A stretch of DNA of 24,641 nucleotides from positions 1-24,641 of the forward strand of contig JAQBUV010000038.1 of the NCBI GenBank assembly GCA_027623815.1. Direction: 5' to 3'. The position numbers and the translations under genes are program-made. The notes under the pieces were generated by a model. The model saw nothing but the letters and a program-made list of their open reading frames with translations, was not told where the DNA came from and made no database searches. The stretch is from Casp-Chloro-G3 sp002816715. GTDB lineage: Bacteria > Chloroflexota > Dehalococcoidia > Lucifugimonadales > UBA3495. This document shows, piece after piece, positions 1 through 7,228 of the stretch (its first letter is position 1; each line of letters starts with the position of its first letter).

Positions 1-1
1 C

Positions 2-676
2 CATAACTACACCCTTGGGTGCCCGAATATTGCCAACACCTTTGGACCATTTCACCTCATCAACTCTGAACACTTACTCATCATGCTCCACGGTTTTGGC
101 GCTAATATGCAGGACCTGATGTTTCTGGCAGCAGCGATCAGTACTTCCGGGTATATTTACCTCTGCCCCAACGCTCCCATATCTTTTGATATAGGTCTGG
201 GACGGGTGGGCTTTGGCTGGACGCCACCTCGTGATCATGCTACCCCCCACGATGTTGAGAAAGCCGAGACTTTGCTTTCCGGCTTTTTCGATGAGATGGT
301 TGATCAATTGAGCGTGACACCGGGTCAGGCGGTTTTATTAGGCTTTTCCCAGGGTGGGGCGATGGCCTACCGTTGTGGCTTGCCGCGCCCCGAGACCTTC
401 CGAGGCTTGGTCGCGTTGAGTTCATCGGTGCCCGACCTGGAGGAGATGAAAGAGCGGCTTCCCAGCCAGCGTAATCAGGCCATCTTCGCGGCCCACGGGC
501 GGTTTGATCGGCCTGAGTCTCTAGACCGCGCTCGGGCTACCCAGCAGTTCTTGGGGAGCGAGGGGTATCAACCGGATTACCACGAATACGATATTGGGCA
601 TGAAATCCCGGCGGTGGTGTTGCGGGATTTAGCTCCTTGGATCGCCAAAGTTCTCCCGCCTGGTCCGCTGGCCTGA
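2..676 (+). CDS. Phospholipase/carboxylesterase family alpha/beta hydrolase, 5' end outside the window
   Basis: This is a serine hydrolase of the phospholipase/carboxylesterase (acyl-protein thioesterase-like) family, which cleaves ester bonds of small or acyl substrates in the cytoplasm. The frame is open from base 2 to the stop at 674-676. The first ATG (83) lies inside the beta strand that precedes the oxyanion-hole motif LHGFGAN, so the true start is upstream of the window and the gene is 5'-partial. Counting from that Met, the nucleophile is Ser89 in GFSQGG, the likely acid is Asp142 in HGRFD, and the base is His173 in DIGHE, which gives a complete catalytic triad. A CPNAP segment typical of the family follows the first helix. 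The substrate cannot be told from sequence. Family assignment is secure; the start is unknown. Confidence 0.88.
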   Translation, partial: HNYTLGCPNIANTFGPFHLINSEHLLIMLHGFGANMQDLMFLAAAISTSGYIYLCPNAPISFDIGLGRVGFGWTPPRDHATPHDVEKAETLLSGFFDEMVDQLSVTPGQAVLLGFSQGGAMAYRCGLPRPETFRGLVALSSSVPDLEEMKERLPSQRNQAIFAAHGRFDRPESLDRARATQQFLGSEGYQPDYHEYDIGHEIPAVVLRDLAPWIAKVLPPGPLA

Positions 677-959
677 CCGGTCGCGCCCAGGCAGAGTTTT
701 CGCGTCACCAGCCTGCTCTTGAGCCGGGCTGATCGCCGCCTTCTTGGTTGCCGCCAGGCTCCCTGCTTATTCTCAGCCGACGTTTACTTGCTAGCTTGGC
801 ATTACCATCGGTCAAATTATCTGTTCGCCAGTAGGTTCACTAATCACCGGCACTCGGGATTCCAACTTTCGCTGGAATGAAAAAAGTAGCCGGGTTAGCG
901 CTGATGTTGTTTTTTCTTGCCTTGATTCGATATGGCTCATGCTATGACCGCAATCATGA

Positions 960-987
960 TTGGCAGATACGACAAGGTATCTGCCAA
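960..987. repeat. Perfect 11-bp inverted repeat upstream of the acyl-CoA dehydrogenase-like gene
   Basis: The arm TTGGCAGATAC (960-970) and its exact reverse complement GTATCTGCCAA (977-987) flank a six-base spacer, GACAAG. It lies 51 to 78 bases before the chosen GTG start. No T-run follows, so it is not a standard intrinsic terminator. It could be an operator or a leader hairpin; which one is not decidable from sequence. Confidence 0.55.
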
Positions 988-1024
988 CCCGAGCCTAGGT
1001 ATGTTAAAGTTTGGCTAGCACAAT

Positions 1025-1031
1025 GGGAGGT
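1025..1031 (+). promoter_or_regulatory. Ribosome binding site that fixes the acyl-CoA dehydrogenase-like start
   Basis: GGGAGGT lies six bases before the GTG at 1038. The longer in-frame starts (TTG at 1011, ATG at 1023) have no comparable site, and the ATG overlaps this one, so the GTG is preferred. Confidence 0.75.
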
Positions 1032-1037
1032 GTTCTG

Positions 1038-2192
1038 GTGAAGATTGAGACCATTCTGGAAGGTGCCCCCCAGTTGGCCACGGAGTGGGCCTCCCAGCGG
1101 GCCGACCGGCAGCAACGCACCCAGGGCGACCCGGCCGACTATGCGCAGCTTAGTAAATTGGGCGTGCCGATGATGGCGGTCCCAACGGAGTTTGGCGGCA
1201 CTTGGGAAAGCGAGTCCCAATCGGCGCGACCAATTTGCACTCTGCTCAGGACTCTAGCCCAGGGTGACCCCTCTATAACCCTGGCCAGCGCCATGCATCA
1301 CCTGGTGCTGTCCTCCTGGCGAGTGCCCGCCGTTCCTGAACCCTACACTCAAGCATGGGCCAAGCAGCGCAAAGAAGTTTTCCAGACGGTTCTCGACGGA
1401 GCCTGGTGGGGCACCATTATTTCTGAGCCGGGCAGCGGCGGCGACATCAGTTTGAGCCGGGCCGAATGCGTTCCGGTGGCGCCGGATTCCCTCCAGTACC
1501 GTATGTCGGGACAGAAGCACTTTGGCAGCGGTTCCGGGCTTACCTCCTTTATGACCACCCGGGCCATCGCCGAGGGGGACACGACTCCCGACCTTTTTTA
1601 TCTGGAAACTCGTAATCATCCGTGGGACGGAAGCACCGGCATGAAGCTGACCAACCGATGGCTGGGCCACGGCATGACGTCCACCAACAGCCATGCCTTT
1701 GAGTTTAACGACTTCCCGGCCACGCGCATTTCCTGCCCTTCCAGCCAGATAGAGCAACTCGCTGGCGGCGTGGGACTGTCCAATCTGGCGTTTACTTCGG
1801 TCATCGTCGGCGTGGCCGACGCAGCCATGGACTACACTCGCCAGCGACTATCGGAAACCCGCCGTCAGGGCAGCAACTTGCTGGCCTTTCAGGAGGTGGA
1901 GTGGACCCTTGCCGACCAGGAATATTGGGTCATTGACCAATTATGGGAGTCAGCGATGCGGGCCTTTGACCAGGACACCCAGGACCGTCGTTCTAATCTG
2001 ATGGCCAAGGAAAGCGTGGCCCGTCTGGCCGAGTCCATGTTAGGTCGTCTGTGCGCGCTGACGGGTGGTACCGCATACACCAAGTACTCGCCCCTGGGAG
2101 CCTGGTACAAAGATGTGCGCGCCCTGGGTTACCTGCGGCCTCCCTGGACTCTGGCCTTTGAGCAAATGTATGAGCTATCCTGGCAGGAATAA
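1038..2192 (+). CDS. Acyl-CoA dehydrogenase family flavoprotein
   Basis: This 384-residue protein has the acyl-CoA dehydrogenase fold: an N-terminal helical domain, a central beta domain, and a C-terminal four-helix domain. The beta domain carries SEPGSGGD and SGQKHFGSGSG, the usual FAD/acyl-binding segments. The C-terminal segment GGTAY..Y and the KDVRALGY motif near the end also match the superfamily. The GTG start is chosen because a strong Shine-Dalgarno sequence lies six bases upstream. I do not see the catalytic glutamate context (YEGT-like) of MCAD-type enzymes; the C-terminus reads PPWTLAFEQMYEL. It may therefore be a divergent dehydrogenase or a DszC/hydroxylase-like member that uses reduced flavin. 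It is monocistronic here, with a convergent neighbour downstream. Superfamily is clear, substrate unknown. Confidence 0.85.
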   Translation: MKIETILEGAPQLATEWASQRADRQQRTQGDPADYAQLSKLGVPMMAVPTEFGGTWESESQSARPICTLLRTLAQGDPSITLASAMHHLVLSSWRVPAVPEPYTQAWAKQRKEVFQTVLDGAWWGTIISEPGSGGDISLSRAECVPVAPDSLQYRMSGQKHFGSGSGLTSFMTTRAIAEGDTTPDLFYLETRNHPWDGSTGMKLTNRWLGHGMTSTNSHAFEFNDFPATRISCPSSQIEQLAGGVGLSNLAFTSVIVGVADAAMDYTRQRLSETRRQGSNLLAFQEVEWTLADQEYWVIDQLWESAMRAFDQDTQDRRSNLMAKESVARLAESMLGRLCALTGGTAYTKYSPLGAWYKDVRALGYLRPPWTLAFEQMYELSWQE

Positions 2193-2373
2193 TTGTGCAA
2201 TCTGACCTGAGGATTGCGACAACCGTTAGTAGCCTATTTCTGCTATTTCTGAAGAAGCTGGCCCGAAGCCTGAGTTTCCAAGGCTAGGTAGATGTAGATA
2301 AAGTGACCTTCGCTGGTGTCAGATAGTCTGGTAGGGCAGGGCTTCGCTCACGTTTTTCAATGCGCTTCCAAAC

Positions 2374-2991
2374 TCAGACCACCATAAAATGCATGGCCGT
2401 TCCGGCTAGTAAGGGGATGGTCAAATTATCGTCTAAGGGGACTGGGGCCAACTCGACCCCAGCGGCAATCACCGCTCCGACAATTAACCCCCAATGGTAT
2501 TGGATGAATCCACTGCTGACCAGAATTAGCACCACCAGCAGAGACACCCCGACAAAGGCCAACGTTCCACCCGGTGATTTGCCGAAAATCCGCGGCCCGG
2601 GAGTCCGAGTTCCCACCAACGCCGCCGCCGGGTCGCCAATCGCCAGATACAGTAACACCACTACCGCTATCGTTTGGTCAAACACCAGGAAAGCGATGAC
2701 CGTGGCGATGAGCATGTAGGTTGCGCCGGTAATCCGCCGGTCTTCGGTTTTCTTCAGGAAAGGAGATAAAAAGCGGAGGTAAAATTGGTTTAAAAGAGGG
2801 AGTTTGATCCGGGTTAGGTCCAGGCCCAGACTGAACGACGCCAACCCAACGGACAGGATCACAATTGCCAACCAGGGCAGGAAAATGCCCGCCACAGGCA
2901 AGATTGAACCCGCGCTCAGGTGAAACAGCCTCCGCCATACCGGAGGGCCAGAATCACTTATGGGCGTCTGGGGCTTGGACGACGAGTTCAC
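2374..2991 (-). CDS. CTP-dependent lipid/prenol kinase-like membrane protein (SEC59/DGK1/VTE5 family)
   Basis: This is a 205-residue polytopic membrane protein. It matches the family that includes dolichol kinase, yeast CTP-dependent diacylglycerol kinase Dgk1 and plant phytol kinase. Family motifs are visible in order: RRLFHLSAG near residue 20, GDPAAALVG in the middle, GKSPGGTLA, and the C-terminal VELAPVPLDDNLTIPL that forms the usual acidic nucleotide-site motif. About five to six hydrophobic segments fit. The family transfers phosphate from CTP to a lipid or isoprenoid alcohol in the membrane. The start is a GTG with no clear ribosome binding site, so the first residues are uncertain. 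It stands alone between a convergent gene on the left and a repeat-bearing gap on the right. Phytol or geranylgeraniol salvage is possible, but the substrate is not determined by sequence. Confidence 0.82.
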   Translation of the reverse strand: MNSSSKPQTPISDSGPPVWRRLFHLSAGSILPVAGIFLPWLAIVILSVGLASFSLGLDLTRIKLPLLNQFYLRFLSPFLKKTEDRRITGATYMLIATVIAFLVFDQTIAVVVLLYLAIGDPAAALVGTRTPGPRIFGKSPGGTLAFVGVSLLVVLILVSSGFIQYHWGLIVGAVIAAGVELAPVPLDDNLTIPLLAGTAMHFMVV

Positions 2992-3070
2992 GTAGCAACA
3001 CCAGGTTCAGGGCACATGTCAATCATCGTACCCTGAATGCCTGAGACAAGCCAGTCCCTTTGAACCAAGG

Positions 3071-3203
3071 CAGCAATTCTAATTATGGGGTTAATGTCGG
3101 TATTCACCCCGTCACGGCCCTCTTGTACAGATACGAGTGATGGGTTCAGAGGAGCGATTTTCTGCCGATACGCGGGGTCGAATTGCCATAATTAGAATTG
3201 CTG
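3071..3203. mobile_element. MITE-like element, 133 bp, 18-bp perfect terminal inverted repeats
   Basis: The left end CAGCAATTCTAATTATGG (3071-3088) is matched without mismatch by CCATAATTAGAATTGCTG (3186-3203). The element is directly flanked on both sides by the 9-base direct repeat GAACCAAGG (3062-3070 and 3204-3212), as expected for a target-site duplication. The 97-base interior has no open frame of note. This is the structure of a non-autonomous transposon that must be moved by a transposase encoded elsewhere. The CAG end and 9-base duplication are near what is known for ISAs1-type elements; that assignment is inference. Confidence 0.82.
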
Positions 3204-3259
3204 GAACCAAGGCCAATGTCATTCAATCGTACGGCTGGCCATCACCTCGACTTTACTCC

Positions 3260-3308
3260 GCTCAGCCACCACTATCTCTCAGTTAGAGGGATGGCTGAGC
3301 GATAGTGG
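3260..3308 (-). terminator. Two overlapping alternative hairpins after the DEAD-box helicase gene
   Basis: Stem A pairs GCTCAGCCA (3260-3268) with TGGCTGAGC (3292-3300). Stem B pairs 3269-3282 with 3295-3308: CCACTATC with GATAGTGG, continued by five more pairs after one mismatch. The two share the bases at 3295-3300, so only one can form at a time. The structure begins about 33 bases past the helicase stop. No T-run is present, so the terminator label is tentative. Confidence 0.4.
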
Positions 3309-3340
3309 CAGCAGAGTTAATTGCTCCGTACGGTTCGACC

Positions 3341-4810
3341 CTAACTGGAAGATCGGCCCGGGGCGGCGAACCCTCGGCTCCGGGGATGCCGATTAGCGCC
3401 CGCGCCGCCAGCAGGACGAGGACGCCCTGGGCTTTGAGATGGGGCCGGCCGTGAATCTGGCGCATTGCCACGATTGGGACTGTCCTGACTAGAAGAAGCG
3501 GCAGGGCGAGCGCTTCGCTGGGGAGCGTTGCCCACCTCACTGAACGGCTGCCGGTCTCGCGCCTGGGGTGGTCGGCTGCCCGGCCTTCCCGGTACGTACC
3601 GACGCGGTGCGGCACCATTGGGACGCCCCCCGTTTGCTGCCGGTTGTCCTGGTCGAGCCTGTTGCGAGAACTGGTTCTCCGGAGAGAAGTGGCCGTAGTC
3701 AAAGCCTTCCAAAGTTCTGCGCTCAATGCGGGATTTCAGTGCGCGTTCCACGGCGCGAACGGTCAGGCCATCGTCGGGGGTGGCCAGGGTGAAGGCTTCG
3801 CCAGTGTGCAAAGCGCGGCCCGTGCGCCCAATACGGTGGGTGTAGGCGTCCACGGTGTCGGGAATGTCGAAGTTGATCACGTGGCTCACTTCCGAAACGT
3901 CGATGCCGTGGGCGGCGATGTCAGTGGCCACCAGCATGTCGTACTTGCCCCCTCGGAACCCATCCATTGCACTTTGACGGCGGCTCTGAGAGAGGTTGCC
4001 CTGGAGTTCGGCTACTCGATAGTTGTTGACCTCCAGCTCCCGGGCCAAGGTTTTGGCGCGGTGTTTGGTGCGGGTAAAGATCACCACTTTGCCGGTGGGG
4101 GTTTGCTGCAAAAGGGCCAGCAGCAGTTTTCGCTTTAGTCCTTCCGGCACCGGATACAGAGCATGGGAGACGGTGGGTGCCGGGGCGTTGGCTTCAATCT
4201 GTACCGTGACCGGATCAGTCAGAATGTTCTGAGTCAACTGACGGATTTCCGTGGGCATGGTGGCTGAGAACAGCAAGGTTTGACGCTGGGTGGGCAGCTT
4301 TTGGATCACTCTCTTGACGTCGGGCAAAAAGCCCATGTCGCACATAGTGTCCGCTTCGTCCAACACCAGCACTTCAACGTGGGACAGGTCAATGTTTCGA
4401 TCGTTGAGGTGGTCCAGCAGCCGACCCGGACAGGCGACCATGATCTCTGGCCCTCGACGCACCGCGGCCAACTGGGGGCTTTTGCTGACTCCTCCGTAAA
4501 TGGCCACGCTTCTGACACCGGTATGCCGGCCCAGATCGGCGCTGGCCTGATGAATCTGCTCGGCCAGCTCCCGAGTGGGGGCCAAAACCAATGCGCGTAT
4601 TTTGCGGCTGGGGTTCTGCATTAGCCGCTGGAAGATTGGCAGGAGAAAGGCGGCGGTTTTGCCGGTGCCGGTCTGGGCCAGGCCGAGCAAGTCCTTTCCT
4701 TGGAGAACCACCGGAATGGCCTTCTCCTGAATGGGCGTGGGGGTGGTAAAACCGGCCCGTTTCACTCCGTCCAAGATACGGGTATCTAGGGAAAACGTGT
4801 CAAAACTCAA
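3341..4810 (-). CDS. rhlE: DEAD-box ATP-dependent RNA helicase, RhlE-like
   Basis: This 489-residue helicase unwinds structured RNA using ATP, in ribosome assembly, RNA decay or cold adaptation. The motifs are in order: F-x-x-P-T-P-I-Q Q-motif (21-28), AQTGTGKT (45-52), PTRELAEQ (78-85), CPGR (127-130), DEAD (151-154), SAT (182-184), TDIAAHGID (296-304) and HRIGRTGR (325-332). Motif V has His301 where the usual AARG/LD has arginine. From about residue 380 an unstructured tail rich in Arg, Pro, Gly and Ser probably binds RNA. The start is TTG at 4808-4810, supported by AAGGAG eight bases upstream (4819-4824); no in-frame ATG is close. It is flanked by two mobile-like elements and transcribed alone. 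Family is certain, the RhlE subgroup likely. Confidence 0.93.
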   Translation of the reverse strand: MSFDTFSLDTRILDGVKRAGFTTPTPIQEKAIPVVLQGKDLLGLAQTGTGKTAAFLLPIFQRLMQNPSRKIRALVLAPTRELAEQIHQASADLGRHTGVRSVAIYGGVSKSPQLAAVRRGPEIMVACPGRLLDHLNDRNIDLSHVEVLVLDEADTMCDMGFLPDVKRVIQKLPTQRQTLLFSATMPTEIRQLTQNILTDPVTVQIEANAPAPTVSHALYPVPEGLKRKLLLALLQQTPTGKVVIFTRTKHRAKTLARELEVNNYRVAELQGNLSQSRRQSAMDGFRGGKYDMLVATDIAAHGIDVSEVSHVINFDIPDTVDAYTHRIGRTGRALHTGEAFTLATPDDGLTVRAVERALKSRIERRTLEGFDYGHFSPENQFSQQARPGQPAANGGRPNGAAPRRYVPGRPGSRPPQARDRQPFSEVGNAPQRSARPAASSSQDSPNRGNAPDSRPAPSQSPGRPRPAGGAGANRHPRSRGFAAPGRSSS

Positions 4811-4874
4811 GCTATATGCTCCTTAGACTCCATTGAGCCAAGTAACACGCTTAGCCCGATGATAGTTAGAAAAT

Positions 4875-4898
4875 GTTGGTACCTAGTTTGGCACCTAG
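4875..4898. repeat. Tandem 12-bp direct repeat upstream of the helicase gene
   Basis: Two adjacent 12-base units, GTTGGTACCTAG and TTTGGCACCTAG, match at 10 of 12 positions. They lie 65 to 88 bases upstream of the helicase start, in the expected promoter zone. The spacing is near one helical turn, so a protein-binding site is possible but unproven. Confidence 0.4.
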
Positions 4899-5061
4899 TA
4901 TTGAAATCTACCGGTGCAACCAACCGGGGGTGTCTACCGAGGATAGCCGGGGGAGTTCAATCTGCCTATAGTATATCAGGTATTGCAACGGACGGAGTAA
5001 CGCCGCCAATACTCAGTTCTGAGTTTACATCGAGCTTTATGACCGATCTTCACAAATTCAG

Positions 5062-5237
5062 CAGGGCAATCGCATCTCCTCAAAATCAGACAGACAGCTA
5101 TCAACTCCTGTGATGTCCGAGCCGTAATGGCCAAATTCGTCATTCCGGCGAAAGCCGGAATCCAGGGAATGAAACTGGACACCGGCTTTCGCCGGTGCGA
5201 CGATGGCCCCCCTACGGGGTAAGATGCGATTGCCCTG
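5062..5237. mobile_element. MITE-like element, 176 bp, 16-bp perfect inverted ends and internal hairpins
   Basis: CAGGGCAATCGCATCT (5062-5077) and its exact reverse complement (5222-5237) form the ends. They are directly flanked by the 10-base direct repeat ACAAATTCAG (5052-5061 and 5238-5247), which reads as a target-site duplication. The interior has two strong hairpins: ATTCCGGC-GAAA-GCCGGAAT (5142-5161) and CACCGGC-TTTC-GCCGGTG (5180-5197), with a weaker TCCAG/CTGGA pair between them. A CAGGG end with an 8-10-base duplication is what I recall for ISAs1-family elements, which suggests the mobilising transposase; no transposase gene is in this window. Confidence 0.82.
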
Positions 5238-5297
5238 ACAAATTCAGGAGCACTACTTGCCCTGATCATGCTCAGGCAATCCGCGCACACACCGATT

Positions 5298-5867
5298 CTA
5301 AAAATCAATGGTCAGCGAGTCCCCGGCCCGCCAGCGAAGCTCGCGAAACTTGTTGTCCTTGGGCGCTTCAAACACCATCCAGCCATCAAGTCCAAAATCC
5401 TTCTTGAGTTCAAATGCCTTGCTGGTTCCGTCTTCAAAGGTCTGATTCCACAAAAAAACAATGGAGCGTTCTCGGCCGGGGTTCTCCGGCGCCGAGACTT
5501 CTTCAACTCGATCGTTGACATTTATCGGGCGATAAGTTCCTCTCAAGAAATCCCGCAGCTCGGCGGCTTGACTGTCGATGTTGACGATGGCGCTGGTCGC
5601 GGTGTGGTTTTCGACCTTCAGACGCAGCAAAACCAACTCCAGATCGTCAGAGGATGGAGCTATCCGATAGTGGCGGGTCACCTGATTGGTATCGATAGTT
5701 GAGTAGCTTAACTCTGGAAGCCGCTCCAGAGTGACTACGTTCACATCCAGAGTTCTGCCTCGATAATATTTGCCGAAAGCGGGTGAGGCTTCCGAGCAAG
5801 CTGCCGAGGCTAGGGCTAACAATAATAACATTGGGACGAATACGGATAAGAACCTGGATTTACTCAC
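5298..5867 (-). CDS. Predicted lipoprotein, unknown function
   Basis: This is a 189-residue secreted protein that I do not recognise as a named family. An N-terminal basic patch and a hydrophobic run of about 15 residues end at ALASAAC, so Cys23 is a likely lipidation site and the protein is probably anchored outside the membrane. The rest is beta-rich (LVLLRLKVENHTATSAIVNI; WRAGDSLTIDF at the end), similar in style to immunoglobulin-like DUF4352-type domains that bacteria attach to the envelope; that comparison is by eye. The start is GTG at 5865-5867, with AGAGG about eight bases upstream. It is the last gene of a leftward run, 102 bases after the cysteine desulfurase gene. Confidence 0.72.
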   Translation of the reverse strand: MSKSRFLSVFVPMLLLLALASAACSEASPAFGKYYRGRTLDVNVVTLERLPELSYSTIDTNQVTRHYRIAPSSDDLELVLLRLKVENHTATSAIVNIDSQAAELRDFLRGTYRPINVNDRVEEVSAPENPGRERSIVFLWNQTFEDGTSKAFELKKDFGLDGWMVFEAPKDNKFRELRWRAGDSLTIDF

Positions 5868-5969
5868 GTTTTTGGCCTCTAAGCTCCTAATTGATCGCTA
5901 TTTACCCATTATTCGCATGGGGCGACGTGACCGATTAAACACGAACCGATCTATTAATCAATCAATCTC

Positions 5970-7172
5970 CTAATCAGCAGTAGAAAGAGTAGGCAACTGC
6001 CGCAGTTGATACACCAGGTCAACCAGCACTTTCAGCAAATAATCGACCTCTGCCTCAGTATTTTCCTTACCCAAAGTGATGCGAAGGCTACCCCGGGCCA
6101 ACTCCGCAGTCTGTCCCAACGCCAACAGCACGTGGGAAGGTTCCAAAGAACCGGAACTGCACGCGCTGCCGCTGGAAGCGGCTATCCCAGACATGTCCAG
6201 CCCCAGCAGAATCGGCTCGCCTTCCACCCCTTCAAAGGAAAAATTAACGTTGTTGGGCAACCGCAGCGTAGGGTGTCCGTTGAGTCGAGTGTCGGGTATT
6301 TCAGCCAAGACTCTCCCAACAATCCGGTCACGAAGCATAGTGCAATGCGCGCTGTTCTCGGCGCGGGCTGAATCAGCCAGGTTCAACGCCACTGACAAGC
6401 CCACTATGGCCGCAATGTTCTCCGTCCCGGAACGTCGCTCCCGTTCCTGACCGCCGCCCAAGATCAAGGGCAAGAACGGCGTTCCTCTACGTACGAACAG
6501 CACGCCCGAACCCTTTGGCCCGTAAAATTTATGACCCGATAGGCTGAGCATGTCCACGCCCAGCGTGCGCACATTCAGATCAAGGTATCCCGCCGCCTGC
6601 ACGGCATCGGTGTGCATAACAATAGTGCGTTTTAATTCATCGGCACGCCGCTTGACTGCTGCGGATATATCGCTGATGGGATTGATGCTACCGATTTCGT
6701 TATTGCCATACATCACCGTGACCAACGTGGTGCGATCGGTGATGGCGTTATAAACCGATTCAGGGCTGACCATGCCGTAGTCATCCACAGGAAGGTAGGT
6801 AACCTCAAACCCCATGTTTTCCAGGTACTGGCAGGGGTGAAGCACCGCATGGTGTTCTACGCTGGAGGTGATGATATGGTTTCCCGTTTCCTGAAGAGCA
6901 GTAGCGGCACCGTGTATCGCCGCGTTATCCGCCTCGGTGCCTCCGCTAGTGAACACCACCTCGTTGGTACGGCATTGCAAAACCTTGGCGACCCGCTCTC
7001 TGGCGGTGTCCAAAGCGTGGCGGGCTTCCTGGCCTACGGTATGGACGCTGGAAGGATTTCCGTAGAGCTGGCTGAAGTAGGGCAGCATCGCTTCCAAGAC
7101 TTGGGGATCCATAGCGGTGGTGCCAGCGTGATCAAGATATATGGTGCCTGGTGATACCCCTGGTGATACCAT
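5970..7172 (-). CDS. Cysteine desulfurase, NifS/IscS family
   Basis: This PLP enzyme removes sulfur from L-cysteine as a persulfide and supplies it for Fe-S clusters, tRNA thiolation or cofactors, in the cytoplasm. It has 400 residues, the usual length for class I desulfurases. Visible features: YLDHAGTT near the N-terminus, TSGGTEADN (75-83), EHHAVLH (106-112), HTDAVQ (187-192), the PLP lysine Lys215 in LSGHK, RSGTEN (247-252), and the catalytic Cys338 in SSGSACSSGS. The start is ATG with GAGGT five to six bases upstream; residues 2-9 are a duplicated VSPG from a short direct DNA repeat. It is 56 bases downstream of the site-2 protease gene. No scaffold (IscU) or tRNA thiolase (MnmA) gene is nearby, so the acceptor is unknown. 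Confidence 0.95.
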   Translation of the reverse strand: MVSPGVSPGTIYLDHAGTTAMDPQVLEAMLPYFSQLYGNPSSVHTVGQEARHALDTARERVAKVLQCRTNEVVFTSGGTEADNAAIHGAATALQETGNHIITSSVEHHAVLHPCQYLENMGFEVTYLPVDDYGMVSPESVYNAITDRTTLVTVMYGNNEIGSINPISDISAAVKRRADELKRTIVMHTDAVQAAGYLDLNVRTLGVDMLSLSGHKFYGPKGSGVLFVRRGTPFLPLILGGGQERERRSGTENIAAIVGLSVALNLADSARAENSAHCTMLRDRIVGRVLAEIPDTRLNGHPTLRLPNNVNFSFEGVEGEPILLGLDMSGIAASSGSACSSGSLEPSHVLLALGQTAELARGSLRITLGKENTEAEVDYLLKVLVDLVYQLRQLPTLSTAD

Positions 7173-7228
7173 AGAAGACCTCTCAATGTTCCTGGCATCA
7201 TTCTAGCACAGCCTAGCTAATAGATACG

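Larger units (their letters stand above)
677..1037. other. Intergenic region with a decayed palindromic repeat and a perfect hairpin
   Basis: This gap of about 360 bases holds no credible gene. At 857-880 it has a sequence resembling the common intergenic repeat with core GGATTCC..CTTTCG..GGAATGA; a better-preserved copy lies at 5141-5165 in the other orientation. At 960-987 there is a perfect 11-base inverted repeat. No convincing sigma-70 promoter was found for the downstream acyl-CoA dehydrogenase-like gene. Confidence 0.5.
2992..3340. other. Intergenic region with a MITE-like element and overlapping hairpins
   Basis: No gene is seen. The gap contains a 133-base element with perfect 18-base inverted ends and a 9-base target duplication (3062-3212). 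It also contains two mutually exclusive hairpins (3260-3308) just past the stop codon of the leftward helicase gene. Both are listed separately. Confidence 0.7.
4811..5297. other. Intergenic region with helicase leader, tandem 12-mer and a MITE-like element
   Basis: No credible gene lies here; the small open frames cross palindromic repeat sequence. Next to the helicase start are its ribosome binding site (4819-4824) and a tandem 12-base repeat (4875-4898). The right half holds a 176-base inverted-ended element (5062-5237). A near-palindrome, TTGCCCTGA..TCAGGCAA (about 5258-5279), lies 3' of the leftward lipoprotein gene and could act as its transcript end. Confidence 0.6.

Noticed and set aside
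1254..1757. 167-residue antisense frame in the acyl-CoA dehydrogenase-like gene
   Set aside because: The plus-strand product has clear family motifs; the antisense translation has none.
2234..2251. Tandem CTATTTCTG repeat in the gap between convergent genes
   Set aside because: Only two copies of nine bases; too short to support a function.
3283..3726. 147-residue open frame within the helicase C-terminal tail
   Set aside because: It is an alternative frame of the Arg/Pro/Gly-rich tail of the DEAD-box gene on the same strand; no ribosome binding site or recognisable domain.
4976..5308. 110-residue open frame across the second mobile-like element
   Set aside because: It runs through the palindromic interior (its translation has repeat-type SSHRRKPVSSFIPWIPAFAGM-like sequence), a common artefact of this repeat.
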